Shown piece by piece: positions 42,561 to 50,945 of a stretch of 64,000 bases of DNA (positions are counted from its first letter, which is position 1; every line of letters starts with the position of its first letter). The translations under genes and the position numbers were made by a program. Below the pieces are notes generated by a model. It searched no databases. It was given only the letters and a program-made list of their open reading frames with translations, and had not been told where the DNA came from. The DNA comes from CAXRDE01 sp964229355 (GTDB taxonomy: Bacteria > Cyanobacteriota > Sericytochromatia > UBA7694), in assembly GCA_964229355.1 (NCBI GenBank), contig CAXRDE010000025.1:62001-126000 (forward strand), read 5' to 3'.

Positions 42561-43304
42561 TTAATTCATATTGATCTTTGGCAATTTATTGGGTTGACAT
42601 GCTTCAGGGATCCCTTTTTCACAGGCCCGCTGAAATGCCTGTTGGCTTTGCGAGACTTGCTTCCCTTTTTTCGCGATCATGCCCATCAACAGATCGTAAA
42701 TGGCCGGTGCGGGTGCCGGGTGTAGGGCAATGGCCTTTTCAATATCCTGGATGCCCTGCGCCGGGATCACATCCTGGTATAAGTACAGAGCCGCGCGCAC
42801 CATATGTAAGTAAGGGTCCTGGGGATATTTTTCGATCAGTTCGGTGCTCGTTTTTAAGGCCTCATCGAGCTTATGGGAGTCATCATTGGCTTTGAATTGC
42901 CCAATCAATACCGAGATTTTCATTAAATAACCCACAATGTAGTCGGGCTGGGTCTGAATCGCCTGGTTGCTCAGCTCTAAGGCTTTATCGTGTTTTTTGT
43001 TGCGATGCATGAGAGAAGCTTCGTCAATCAGTGACAGTGCCGTGACGGCATCAAACAGCTTTTTGCCTTCGGTGAGTCTTAACAGGTGCGCCTGATTGTC
43101 GTCCTGAATGCTGTTGATTCGACTCAGGTAGTCCACCACCTGATTCTGCAGCTTTTGTTTGTACTGCCAGGCATAACCGTCAGCGGCAATTTCACCCAGA
43201 TACTGCACCTGGTAGTCGCTATACTTCTCGGGAAACTTCAGGGTGTCATAGGTCAATTTGTATTTGTACAGGGGAGCACGGGCGTCGGTGGGCTTGTAAT
43301 GCAA
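42561..43304 (-). CDS. TPR-like protein, 5' end uncertain or frameshifted
   Basis: The frame encodes 247 residues from a TTG at 43304, with TPR-like helices in the second half (EASLMHRNKKHDKALELSNQAIQTQPDYIVGYL, SQQAFQRACEKGIPEAC). The sequence before the TTG looks coding in the same frame back to 43415 (LNEAFLRGVKLSAAERHAL) but has no ATG/GTG/TTG start there. An ATG at 43444 with an AGGGGGG upstream opens another frame that ends at 43382. One shifted base between 43382 and 43415 would join the two. The gene may thus be frameshifted, or start at an unusual codon. No signal peptide is seen. Function unknown. Confidence 0.6.
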   Translation of the reverse strand: MHYKPTDARAPLYKYKLTYDTLKFPEKYSDYQVQYLGEIAADGYAWQYKQKLQNQVVDYLSRINSIQDDNQAHLLRLTEGKKLFDAVTALSLIDEASLMHRNKKHDKALELSNQAIQTQPDYIVGYLMKISVLIGQFKANDDSHKLDEALKTSTELIEKYPQDPYLHMVRAALYLYQDVIPAQGIQDIEKAIALHPAPAPAIYDLLMGMIAKKGKQVSQSQQAFQRACEKGIPEACQPNKLPKINMN

Positions 43305-43472
43305 AATATCGCTGGCGAGTAATCCCGTCAGGGCGTGGCGTTCGGCTGCAGATAGTTTAACACCGCGTAAAAAAGCTTCGTTCAGTAGTTCCGGCTCGGC
43401 CTGAGCAAAGGCTCTTTATGAATAGAGTTTTGCAATTCTACCATGATTGGGTGCCCCCCTTTTTGAGCGACG

Positions 43473-43868
43473 TTACTTTACGCAGCTAAAGCCGTACTGT
43501 TTTTCGAGGTTAAGTACCGCATCGCGCACAAACTGGTACTGTTGCTGCGCGGCGTCAGGCATGCCCTGGTCCATCGCCATTTTGGCAATGTCAGCGCGAG
43601 CTACCATGGTGTCAGCCACAGATTTGTAATCAGAACCCGCCGCTTCCACACAGGCAGCCAGGGCTTTGATAGCCGCCACAGGATCTGCGGTAGACGCTCC
43701 GGCGGTCACCGAAGCAGAGGCTTCAGCTGTGGGAGTGCTTGAGGCATTTGCACTGGGACTTGCTGCAGGTGAAGCAGTTTGCGAAGGCGTAGGCTCAGAG
43801 CTGGTGGGGCTGCTACAGGCCGTTACCGCCAGGGTCAATAGACTCAAAATAAAGAGACGTTTTATCAT
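43473..43868 (-). CDS. Small lipoprotein with Ser/Ala/Thr-rich linker
   Basis: A 131-residue lipoprotein (MIKRLFILSLLTLAVTAC, Cys18). A low-complexity Ser/Ala/Thr/Pro stretch reaches about residue 62 and is followed by a helical domain of about 65 residues (AAIKALAACVEAAGSDYKSVADTM, QYQFVRDAVLNLEKQYGFSC) with two cysteines that might form a disulfide. AAGGA precedes the ATG. Family not recognised. Confidence 0.8.
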   Translation of the reverse strand: MIKRLFILSLLTLAVTACSSPTSSEPTPSQTASPAASPSANASSTPTAEASASVTAGASTADPVAAIKALAACVEAAGSDYKSVADTMVARADIAKMAMDQGMPDAAQQQYQFVRDAVLNLEKQYGFSCVK

Positions 43869-43981
43869 AAAATTTTCCTTTAATGTGATAACAATAACCC
43901 ATTTTACCTGCGCGTTGAGAAAATGAATAGATGGGGGTGTAACCTTTTTTGAACACCGACGTTAAAGGGGTTAGAAAGCGA

Positions 43982-43987
43982 TACACT
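43982..43987 (+). promoter_or_regulatory. -10-like TACACT seven bases before the sigma factor start codon
   Basis: TACACT, then 7 nt and the ATG at 43995. No Shine-Dalgarno is present. The spacing would give a leaderless or almost leaderless message; the motif lacks TGn and could be chance. Confidence 0.3.
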
Positions 43988-43994
43988 ACCCTCT

Positions 43995-44576
43995 ATGAAC
44001 ACCTTGCCCCAGGCATTACACAACACTTCAGACGAAACCTTGATGTTGGCTGTCAGCCAGTCTCAAGATCGTGCTGCCTTTGCCGAGCTGATGAAGCGCT
44101 GGAAGCAACCGCTTATGGGGTATTACTACCGGCAGGGGAACGGGGTTGAAGTATCCGAAGAACTGTTGCAGGAGGTCTTTGTGAAAATCTGGAAAACCCG
44201 CAATTACCGTGTACAAGCAAAGTTTTCTACCTGGGTGTATCGGGTGGCCCAGCATCTTTTGATTGACCACTGGCGCAAACAGGGGCGGCGGCCTGCTGTG
44301 GTGAACGCCGAAGCCGTACTGGCCACCACGGAAGCACAGGGCCTGTCTCTCGAAGAACGAACCCTTCAGCAAGAGCGCGAACAGCAGCTTTATGGTGCCT
44401 TACAGCACTTATCGCCCGCGCAGCGCCAGGTGATTATCTTAAGTAAATTTCAACAGCTGAAATACAGCGAGATTGGCGAAATTATGGGCTGGAGCGAGAG
44501 CAACGTCAAGGTGCAGGTGTTTCGGGCCTTAAAACAACTTAAAACATATTTAGGAGGCGTCCATGAATCCCCATGA
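43995..44576 (+). CDS. ECF-type RNA polymerase sigma factor
   Basis: A 193-residue sigma-70 family ECF factor. Region 2 (about 22-90) includes DRAAFAELMKRWKQPLMGYYYR, EELLQEVFVKIWK and FSTWVYRVAQHLLIDHWRK; region 4 (about 125-185) includes LSPAQRQVIILSKFQQLKYSEIGEIMGWSESNVKVQVFRAL. It is the first gene of a tight unit: the next gene overlaps it by 14 bp and encodes a small membrane protein that may be its anti-sigma factor, followed by two MotA/ExbB-like membrane proteins. Confidence 0.94.
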   Translation: MNTLPQALHNTSDETLMLAVSQSQDRAAFAELMKRWKQPLMGYYYRQGNGVEVSEELLQEVFVKIWKTRNYRVQAKFSTWVYRVAQHLLIDHWRKQGRRPAVVNAEAVLATTEAQGLSLEERTLQQEREQQLYGALQHLSPAQRQVIILSKFQQLKYSEIGEIMGWSESNVKVQVFRALKQLKTYLGGVHESP

Positions 44577-44916
44577 AGACCCCGACTTACAGGGCGTGTG
44601 GCAAGCCTTAGATGCTTTAGACCCCGTGCCCGACGTCTCAGAAAACCTCGAAGCCCGGGTGTGGGCCAGGCTGTCGCAGGCCGAAGCGCCCGTCACCCCG
44701 CTGTGGTTGCAGCGCTTGTCGCAGGCCTTTGAGTGGCTGCATGTGCCCGCTTTTGCCGGGTTATTGCTGGGGCTGGGGCTGTTTTTAGGCCAGGGTCAGG
44801 TTGACCCGTCAGTGGCTTTAAAGCGTCCGGTGCCCCACGGGGCTTCTGACCTTAAACACACCTTTCCCGTGCAGACCGAAGATGTGCTGCGCTGGGTGAT
44901 GACATTTAAAAGTTAA
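44563..44916 (+). CDS. Putative anti-sigma factor, single membrane span
   Basis: A 117-residue protein with an acidic, helical N-terminal part (DPDLQGVWQALDALDPVPDVSENLEARVWARL) that could bind a sigma factor, one membrane segment (about 70-88, PAFAGLLLGLGLFLGQG) and a short outside tail. The zinc-binding HxxxCxxC of classical ZAS anti-sigma factors is absent. The call rests on position (14-bp overlap with the ECF gene, own AGGAGG Shine-Dalgarno) and topology, not on a recognised family. Confidence 0.6.
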   Translation: MNPHEDPDLQGVWQALDALDPVPDVSENLEARVWARLSQAEAPVTPLWLQRLSQAFEWLHVPAFAGLLLGLGLFLGQGQVDPSVALKRPVPHGASDLKHTFPVQTEDVLRWVMTFKS

Positions 44917-44939
44917 ACGTGAATAAAGGAGCAAAGCAA

Positions 44940-45398
44940 ATGGTAAAAGGTATTCGTGTTTTGACGTATGTGGCCCTGATGGGCCTGGCTTTTATGGGGT
45001 TTATGAAAGTAAACGGCATGCCCCTGTCGTATTTGTGGGATAGCGTATCGGTGGCTTTTGTGGTGGCGGGTTGGCTCTACATCTTTGTGAACTTTTCACT
45101 CACCGAGGTGGTACAAGCCTTTGCCCAGGGCTTTGGTTTTTTGCCCTCGGCTCAGCCTCTCTTACTCAGCCATCAGATCCTGGGACAGTTGGGCAAGAAT
45201 GGTCTACTGGCGGGTGGTATTTCTATGCTGTTGGGGGTTTTTCAATCCCTGGCCAATCTCGAAGAAATCGCTGCTTTAGGCGCCGCCCTTGCGCTGAGTC
45301 TTTTGCCCTTAATCTGGGCGTTGGGTATATACACCGTGTTTTTGCAGCCCTTGCAAAGTACGATTATGCGTCAACATCTTTCTACCGAGGAGTTTTGA
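44940..45398 (+). CDS. Small MotA/ExbB-like membrane protein, first of two
   Basis: A 152-residue integral membrane protein with about four hydrophobic segments. The C-terminal half (QLGKNGLLAGGISMLLGVFQSLANLEEIAALGAALALSLLPLIWALGIYTVFLQPLQ) resembles the conserved core of MotA/TolQ/ExbB proton-channel subunits: a helix with LLG followed by a loop and a long Ala/Leu helix. It is shorter than MotA (about 250-290 residues) and lacks the cytoplasmic loop. The ATG at 44940 has AAGGAG 8 bp upstream; a GTG at 44919 is less likely. Membership in the MotA superfamily is inferred by eye. Confidence 0.65.
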   Translation: MVKGIRVLTYVALMGLAFMGFMKVNGMPLSYLWDSVSVAFVVAGWLYIFVNFSLTEVVQAFAQGFGFLPSAQPLLLSHQILGQLGKNGLLAGGISMLLGVFQSLANLEEIAALGAALALSLLPLIWALGIYTVFLQPLQSTIMRQHLSTEEF

Positions 45399-45401
45399 AC
45401 C

Positions 45402-45851
45402 GTGAAACATGTATTTTATGTTCTCTTTTGCCTGCTGTTCTTTGGTTTTTGCACCCGTCTGACTGGCCTTTCGCTGTTTGAAATGTACGATAATGCGCTG
45501 TTGTTGTTTATGGGGTTGGCTACCCTGGCGCAGCTGGTGATCTGGCCGCGTGAGAGCGGGTCTCTCTTGCTGCGCTTGCTTCGGCGTGAGGTTTTGTCTG
45601 GTGCCGAGCAACAGCGTTTACTCTACCAGTTACGTTTTGTAGGGAGAACTGCGCTGCATTATTGTGTGCTTCTGATTTTGTTGGGAGCATTTTCTGCCCT
45701 GGGCGCTGTGGACTCACAGCGGAGCATGGTGACGCTGGGACTCTTCGTGTCGGTGGCTTTATTGGCTCCTCTGGCGTGTTTGCTGTTGCAGTTATGGGTA
45801 TTGCAGCCCCTGATACAGGCCATCGAAAAACAAAAGGCCGCTTCGGTTTAA
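45402..45851 (+). CDS. Small MotA/ExbB-like membrane protein, second of two
   Basis: A 149-residue membrane protein that parallels the preceding gene: two N-terminal spans (MKHVFYVLFCLLFFGFCTRL, YDNALLLFMGLATLAQLVIW), a basic stretch (LLRLLRREVLSG), then a core like RFVGRTALHYCVLLILLGAF and LGLFVSVALLAPLACLLLQLWVLQPL, alignable with the core of its neighbour. It starts at a GTG with GAGGAG upstream, 3 bp after the previous stop. The two probably form a hetero-oligomer. No MotB/ExbD-like partner is in the unit. Confidence 0.62.
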   Translation: MKHVFYVLFCLLFFGFCTRLTGLSLFEMYDNALLLFMGLATLAQLVIWPRESGSLLLRLLRREVLSGAEQQRLLYQLRFVGRTALHYCVLLILLGAFSALGAVDSQRSMVTLGLFVSVALLAPLACLLLQLWVLQPLIQAIEKQKAASV

Positions 45852-45965
45852 AAGAAAAAGCAATTGTCTGTGCGCAATCTACTTATCAGTGGTGCAAAAT
45901 CCTGCTAACTTACGGTAGTTCACTTGTTGAGCACTATAACCATACACAATAGAAAGATCCAAGCA

Positions 45966-46109
45966 ATGAAAAAACTTTTATTGGTTTTCCTGGCTTTAGG
46001 TTCTATGTTCGCACTGAGTGCGTGTCCTGATAGCGGTGACGGCGGCGAAGGCGCAGCCACCACCGAGAGCACCAGCACTGAGCACAGCGAAGGTGGCAGC
46101 GGTCACTAG
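45966..46109 (+). CDS. Very small lipoprotein
   Basis: A 47-residue pre-lipoprotein: MKKLLLVFLALGSMFALSAC followed by 27 Gly/Ser/Thr/Glu-rich residues with no visible fold. After processing only a short acidic lipid-anchored peptide remains. An excellent intrinsic terminator 22 bp downstream supports that this is a real, separately transcribed gene. Confidence 0.75.
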   Translation: MKKLLLVFLALGSMFALSACPDSGDGGEGAATTESTSTEHSEGGSGH

Positions 46110-46130
46110 AACCGTCTGGCACTGAGTTTG

Positions 46131-46165
46131 AAAGCGCTTGCAGTAATGCAGGCGCTTTTTGTTTT
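46131..46165 (+). terminator. Strong intrinsic terminator
   Basis: AAAGCGCTTGCA (46131-46142) pairs with TGCAGGCGCTTT (46147-46158), one G-T pair and a GTAA tetraloop, followed by TTTGTTTT. It ends the small lipoprotein transcript. Confidence 0.88.
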
Positions 46166-46175
46166 GGGTGGGCAA

Positions 46176-47171
46176 TTAGTATTGAATTGAGCGGTTTGTT
46201 CTCTCCTCTTTTTGAGAATAGGCTGTTTGAAAGTTCTTCCTCTTATAAATCACTTTGACTCCTTGATGTTCAGCTGTTTTTAGATTGCGGTAATAAACAC
46301 TCTTGCACTCCTCTACGGTACGGTTATCTACAACGTCAAAATGCAAAAAAGTGCTTTTGTTTCCTTGATGTTGCTGGTGTAGTCTAGGAACATCTTTTAA
46401 TTTCCAGTAAACCTGAGAAGATCTAAGGAGCACTCGGTGTCTATGGCTTCTGGGGTAGATTTTTGTGCCAAAGATAGCTCTCTCTCGGCACGAGCATTTT
46501 GCTGAGATCTGTTCTGGCGCAACTTCGGAAAAGTTGTGTAAGGTGATATGGAGTGCTCCTTCTTGCCTGAAGAGTTGCTTAAAAGGAGCTTCTAAGGAAT
46601 CCTCTTTTAGTCGCCATAAGTCTTCTTGAGATTGAATCTCTATTTCAAGAATTTTATGTTCGCTAGCTATTTTTTCTTCACTACAACTATGCGTTACTTT
46701 TAACTCAATCAGTAATACACAATCGTGTTTTGTGCTATACAAGCGCAAATCAGGCCGGAAGCCCTCATACTGTTTCTCCATCTCAACGATTTCAAAGTAT
46801 TGTGCTAAATCTATTTCTCTTTCGAAAAACTCAGCACAATCTATGTCTTCAAGGCCTGGGTACTGACTATAGGTCTTGGGTGTATTACAATGTTGCCAGA
46901 ATTTAAAGAGAAAAGGTCTCTTAAATGTCTTTGCAAATTGAAAGCGTTCATAAAAAACATATTTAGCGATTTCGTGTAGATAACTTTCAAAACTACAGTT
47001 AGATGTTTCATGCTTATGGGCAAAGTGGTGTTCTCTAATTTTTCCTAACCTGGGAATAAGAGTATGACGGCAACCGGGACAAAAATACTGAGCATAACGA
47101 TTGGTGGAAGTTACTTCAGAAATATGGTGGATTTTATTTGCGGAGTCTAGAGCATACATATATTGAATCAT
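46176..47171 (-). CDS. CoiA-like nuclease family protein with zinc-finger N-terminus
   Basis: A 331-residue protein with an N-terminal putative zinc element (FCPGCRHTLIPRLG, then REHHFAHKHE and a further Cys at 59) as in CoiA-like/DUF6035-type proteins, followed by a nuclease-like core: FRPDLRLYS, about 10 residues, then LLIELKVTH, the D...ExK pattern of PD-(D/E)XK nucleases. A Cys pair (KCSCRE) is near residue 225. CoiA relatives act in competence or in mobile and defence contexts. Base composition and codon choice (many AGA, ATA, TTT) are clearly more AT-rich than in flanking genes, a sign of recent acquisition. AGGAA precedes the ATG. Confidence 0.72.
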   Translation of the reverse strand: MIQYMYALDSANKIHHISEVTSTNRYAQYFCPGCRHTLIPRLGKIREHHFAHKHETSNCSFESYLHEIAKYVFYERFQFAKTFKRPFLFKFWQHCNTPKTYSQYPGLEDIDCAEFFEREIDLAQYFEIVEMEKQYEGFRPDLRLYSTKHDCVLLIELKVTHSCSEEKIASEHKILEIEIQSQEDLWRLKEDSLEAPFKQLFRQEGALHITLHNFSEVAPEQISAKCSCRERAIFGTKIYPRSHRHRVLLRSSQVYWKLKDVPRLHQQHQGNKSTFLHFDVVDNRTVEECKSVYYRNLKTAEHQGVKVIYKRKNFQTAYSQKEERTNRSIQY

Positions 47172-47194
47172 GTTGATTTCCTATGTTTATTATT

Positions 47195-47206
47195 TAGAGC
47201 GCTCTA
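47195..47206. promoter_or_regulatory. 12-bp perfect palindrome in a divergent promoter region
   Basis: TAGAGCGCTCTA lies between two divergent AT-rich genes, 24 bp from the nuclease start codon, and its end overlaps a TATACT (47205-47210) on the plus strand. It is a good operator candidate, possibly for the ribbon-helix-helix-like product of the plus-strand gene. Confidence 0.45.
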
Positions 47207-47284
47207 TACTCTATTAATAACACCTTTGCCTTTTCTAATATAGACTAATGTAACACCGTACATTGATGTTAAAAGAGGTCTGTT

Positions 47285-48004
47285 TTGGTATCAGAAGATT
47301 TTAAGCGGCAAGAAAGCCGTCGAGTTCAGGCTTATCGGCAGCGTAAGGCTCAGGAAGGCTTCAAAAATATTACCTTTGTTGCGAGCCCTGAAGAGTACCA
47401 GGAAATAGAAAGAGAACGTGAACGTTTAAACCTCACAACCAAAGAATTATTTTTTTATCATCTGAGAGGCCAGGTTGCCATGGAGGGTAGGGGTTATAGC
47501 TCACCTTACTATGATCACCTTGAAATGTTCGACCCTGATTTTAATCTGCCCATGCCTGAGCGCTTACTTGACACTTTCGAAAAAGATCAAAAGCGTGGGG
47601 AATGTTTTAAACTAACCACGACGAGAAGAGAACGGCGCTTTCGAAAGTACGTGATTGCAGAATTTATTTATAAGGCACCCTCACCACGAGAAGAGAACTT
47701 TTTTCCTTTTGAAATGCGCTGGGTTAATCGGGGCTATGAGACATATGAAGAGGCGATGCGAGCATACCTCTCTCGCAAACCGAGGCTCAAACTGCGTAAG
47801 AATGCCCAGCATACACTACTGAGAAGAAAATATGAAAAAATACCGGATATACAACAAGTCGTTAAGGATTGGTATATTCCGGTGTTTCATCTCAAGTCTT
47901 TTTATCCTGGACAGCCGTTGGGTTGGCGTTGTGAAGATGATAAAACAAACTATGAGCAAGAGTTTGAAAGGATAAGCAATCTTATGGAGCTTGAACAGTT
48001 CTAA
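47285..48004 (+). CDS. AT-rich hypothetical protein with possible ribbon-helix-helix N-terminus
   Basis: A 239-residue basic protein from a TTG start with GAGG 6 bp upstream (no ATG is near). The N-terminus (RRVQAYRQRKAQEGFKNITFVASPEEYQEIERERERLNLTTKELFFYHL) has the strand-helix-helix look of RHH DNA-binding proteins. The rest is rich in Arg, Lys, Tyr and Phe and is not recognised. It has the same AT-rich composition as the divergent CoiA-like gene, so both probably arrived together. It ends 5 bp from the convergent helicase gene. Confidence 0.65.
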   Translation: MVSEDFKRQESRRVQAYRQRKAQEGFKNITFVASPEEYQEIERERERLNLTTKELFFYHLRGQVAMEGRGYSSPYYDHLEMFDPDFNLPMPERLLDTFEKDQKRGECFKLTTTRRERRFRKYVIAEFIYKAPSPREENFFPFEMRWVNRGYETYEEAMRAYLSRKPRLKLRKNAQHTLLRRKYEKIPDIQQVVKDWYIPVFHLKSFYPGQPLGWRCEDDKTNYEQEFERISNLMELEQF

Positions 48005-48008
48005 AACC

Positions 48009-50945
48009 TTAGATAAAATCAGCAGGAGCTTCGTTTTCTAAAATGAACTTCATATTCATGGGTTTGTCTCCATGGTAAGCATCCAGTGCGATTTGCCCAC
48101 AATACACAAAGGGTGCACCCTTGCCTTTGATTTTTCGCTCTTTGCGTACAAAGAGATGGACAATTTCATTGCGCTCTTTGTGTTCCACAAGCCGTTTACC
48201 GGTAATTCCCGTGGGGCCCATTTTGTTTTGGGATTGCCAGTTAAAATGGTAGGAACTTGTAAAAACATCGTGATATTGGTAAGTGGCGTGTAAGCCATGC
48301 TTTTGCAGGTTAACCAGTAAAACATGTACACCTTGATTTTTTAAGTAAATATACCCATTATTCCAAACGCCCACATTCATTTCTTCACCAAAAAGAGGTG
48401 GAATATCTTCCCGCATTAAGGTTTGATGTAACACAGGCTGTAACGGGTTTTTCGAGAAGAGGAAATTAGGTTTTTCTGCGTCTTTTTCTAAACGGGGAGC
48501 TTGTTCCTTGGGGGTATACCGAAACAAATGGTAGTCAATCAACTCCTGCAAGAGGTTATGAAAAGCCTCTTGCAGGTTTTCACTCAGACCGGGCAGAAAA
48601 TGTAGGCGCTCTGAGTGAAATTCAAAGGCCACGGTACTTTGAGACCAGACGCCGCACAGGGCTGAGATGGGGTTCTTTTTCCAGTAGGCGCACCATTTTT
48701 TTTGCAAGGTTTCGGGAATATCGGCATAGTTGCTGTAAGTGGCGATGCCTTCAATGGCGCTGACACCCATCAGATCCCCCCGCAGCTTTTCACGGCGGGC
48801 CAGCACTGCAAAGGACTGGGTCGCAACTGTTTCTAAGGAAGGAGCTTGCGCAAAGCCATTGATCTCAATCAGGGCCTGTAGGGTCACCATTTTGTAAGAC
48901 TTGGTTAGACTGGCGGTCTCAATGCCTTCAAAAAAGTTGCGGTAGCGCTCTAAACAAAGGATTTCCGAATCACTCAGATCGCCATTGATATAGACAAAAT
49001 CAAACCAGGAGCCCCAGCCTTTGCGGATTTTACCGAGGCGTTGGCCTGCCTGAAAAACCTCCAGCAGACCCGGGCGAGAACCCAGCAATTGTTTAAGACG
49101 ATTGTAAGTCTCTTGTACCCGCTCGCCCTGGGTTTGACTGGCCCACTGTTGCAGCCAGTCAATAACCGCCAGGTCATAATGCAAAGCGCAGCCCGGGGGC
49201 AACGGTATTTTTCGGGTGCGGTATTTGTCGACAAAATCTTTAACGCCCTGGGCGGTGGGTTCAATGCCGAACAAGGCCTGGGGTCGGTTTAAGAAGCTGT
49301 GGTGATTGCCTAAAAAATCGAGCACTTGCAGTTGCTTTTGGGGCAAAGCGTCGGTTTTGCGCAAGCCCCGACCCAATTGCTGTAAAAAGAGAATTTTAGA
49401 TTCCGTGGGCCTCAGCATCATGACCGTATCAATCAGGGGAATATCCACGCCTTCGTTAAACAAATCCACGGTAAAAAGCACCGCAAAGCGCCCTTGCGTC
49501 AGGCCATCGATGCCTTCCTGGCGAGAGGTCGCAGAGCTGGAATGCACGGTGGCGCAGGGTACACCCCGGGCTTTAAAGTAGGCGGCCATAAAGTCGGCAT
49601 GGGCTTTTGAGACGCAAAACGCCAGGGTGCGCTGGCCTTTTTTGGCTTGCCAGTGTTCAAAAATATAGGCGGCCCGGGCTTCAGTTTGCACGGCTGCGGC
49701 CAGGTCTTCGGTGGCAAATTTGCCCTGACGCCATTGCACCCGCTGATAATCCACATGGGCGTCTTGCAGGCCGTGATACTGAAAAGGCGCTAGCTTTTGA
49801 CGTTGAATACCATCCAGCAGGTTCAGCTCGTAAATTTGGTTGTTGTCACACAAGCCAAAAATGTCGGCTCCATCGGTACGGTGTGGAGTGGCCGTCAGCC
49901 CCAGCAAAAAGCGGGGTTGAAAATACCTTAAGAGCAGTTGGTAGCTGCTGGCAGCAGCATGATGAAATTCATCGACGATGATGTAATCAAAGGCGGTGGG
50001 TGAAAACTGCTGTAAGTGCTCGGCTTTGCCTAAGGTGTCGATGGAGGCAAACAAAATGTTGACCTGCGTGTCTTTGCGATCGCCCATGTAGTAGCCGGTG
50101 GTGGCTTCCGGGTAAATTTGCAGAAAGGTGGTCTCTGCCTGATTTAAAATTTCGCGACGGTGGGCCACAAACAGAATTTTAGGGGATTCAGGAGACGTCA
50201 CCGCAAGGCTGTCAAAGGCGGCCAGGTAGGTTTTGCCCAGTCCTGTGGCCATAATGACCACGCCCCGCTTCGCTCCTGCTAAGCGGGCTTCATGCAGGGC
50301 ACCTAAAGCTTCCGTTTGGTGCTGTTGGGGTTCAACGCTTTGTTCGGGCGCGTATTCTGAGGCGGGTAAGCGGGAACGAAACTGTTTTCTACGTTCCTGA
50401 TAAGCGTTAATCCAGGCCGGGGTGAGGGGTTGGGTTTTGGGCGACTCGAATAAATCCTGATAAGCACTCAGCAGTTGAATAAAGCGGCCCGCGTTTTCTT
50501 TGAGATCTACCCGAATGTTCCATTCAATGCCTTCTTGCAGTGCAGACTTTGAGAGATTGCTCGACCCCACATAGGCAAAACCGTCTTGCACTTCGCTTTC
50601 CAGGGCACCCATGGTCACAAAGAGGTACGCCTTGGGGTGAAAGCTCACGTTCCTGGCTTCAAAGATCTTGAGTTCGCAAGCGTGATCCTGAGCTTCGGGT
50701 AAGAGCTGGAGCAGTTTTCTGAGGGCATGGGGCTCGGTGAGCCCTAAGTAATCGCCTGTTAAAATCCGCAGGGTTTTGCCCCGCTCCACTGCTTCTTGCA
50801 GGGCGTCAAAGATCAGGCTGAGGCCCGAAAAACGCACAAAGGCAATGGCCATAAAGATCTGATCGGCGCGCTCAATGGCCTGTAATAATTGGGGTAAAAA
50901 AGGGTCTTCACCCCCGGTGGTTAAATAGACTTCGCTGCTGGACAT
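48009..50945 (-). CDS. PLD-nuclease / SF2 helicase / DUF3427 fusion protein
   Basis: A 978-residue multidomain protein. Residues 1-185 form a phospholipase D-like nuclease domain (His103 and Lys105 in SFHPKAYLF, then YVGSSNLSKSAL). Residues about 205-560 are a superfamily 2 helicase: Walker A ATGLGKT (233-239), DEFH (325-328), motif III LTATPHR, and the C-terminal lobe with LFTVDLFNEGVDIP and LQQLGRGLRK. The C-terminal third has DUF3427 hallmarks (GITGKRLVEHKERNEIVHLFVRK...FVYCGQIALDAYHGD). Such fusions occur in defence or DNA-repair contexts. The ATG at 50945 starts exactly at the PLD domain; it overlaps the methyltransferase gene by 25 bp. Third gene of a NUDIX-methyltransferase-helicase operon. 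Confidence 0.9.
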   Translation of the reverse strand: MSSSEVYLTTGGEDPFLPQLLQAIERADQIFMAIAFVRFSGLSLIFDALQEAVERGKTLRILTGDYLGLTEPHALRKLLQLLPEAQDHACELKIFEARNVSFHPKAYLFVTMGALESEVQDGFAYVGSSNLSKSALQEGIEWNIRVDLKENAGRFIQLLSAYQDLFESPKTQPLTPAWINAYQERRKQFRSRLPASEYAPEQSVEPQQHQTEALGALHEARLAGAKRGVVIMATGLGKTYLAAFDSLAVTSPESPKILFVAHRREILNQAETTFLQIYPEATTGYYMGDRKDTQVNILFASIDTLGKAEHLQQFSPTAFDYIIVDEFHHAAASSYQLLLRYFQPRFLLGLTATPHRTDGADIFGLCDNNQIYELNLLDGIQRQKLAPFQYHGLQDAHVDYQRVQWRQGKFATEDLAAAVQTEARAAYIFEHWQAKKGQRTLAFCVSKAHADFMAAYFKARGVPCATVHSSSATSRQEGIDGLTQGRFAVLFTVDLFNEGVDIPLIDTVMMLRPTESKILFLQQLGRGLRKTDALPQKQLQVLDFLGNHHSFLNRPQALFGIEPTAQGVKDFVDKYRTRKIPLPPGCALHYDLAVIDWLQQWASQTQGERVQETYNRLKQLLGSRPGLLEVFQAGQRLGKIRKGWGSWFDFVYINGDLSDSEILCLERYRNFFEGIETASLTKSYKMVTLQALIEINGFAQAPSLETVATQSFAVLARREKLRGDLMGVSAIEGIATYSNYADIPETLQKKWCAYWKKNPISALCGVWSQSTVAFEFHSERLHFLPGLSENLQEAFHNLLQELIDYHLFRYTPKEQAPRLEKDAEKPNFLFSKNPLQPVLHQTLMREDIPPLFGEEMNVGVWNNGYIYLKNQGVHVLLVNLQKHGLHATYQYHDVFTSSYHFNWQSQNKMGPTGITGKRLVEHKERNEIVHLFVRKERKIKGKGAPFVYCGQIALDAYHGDKPMNMKFILENEAPADFI

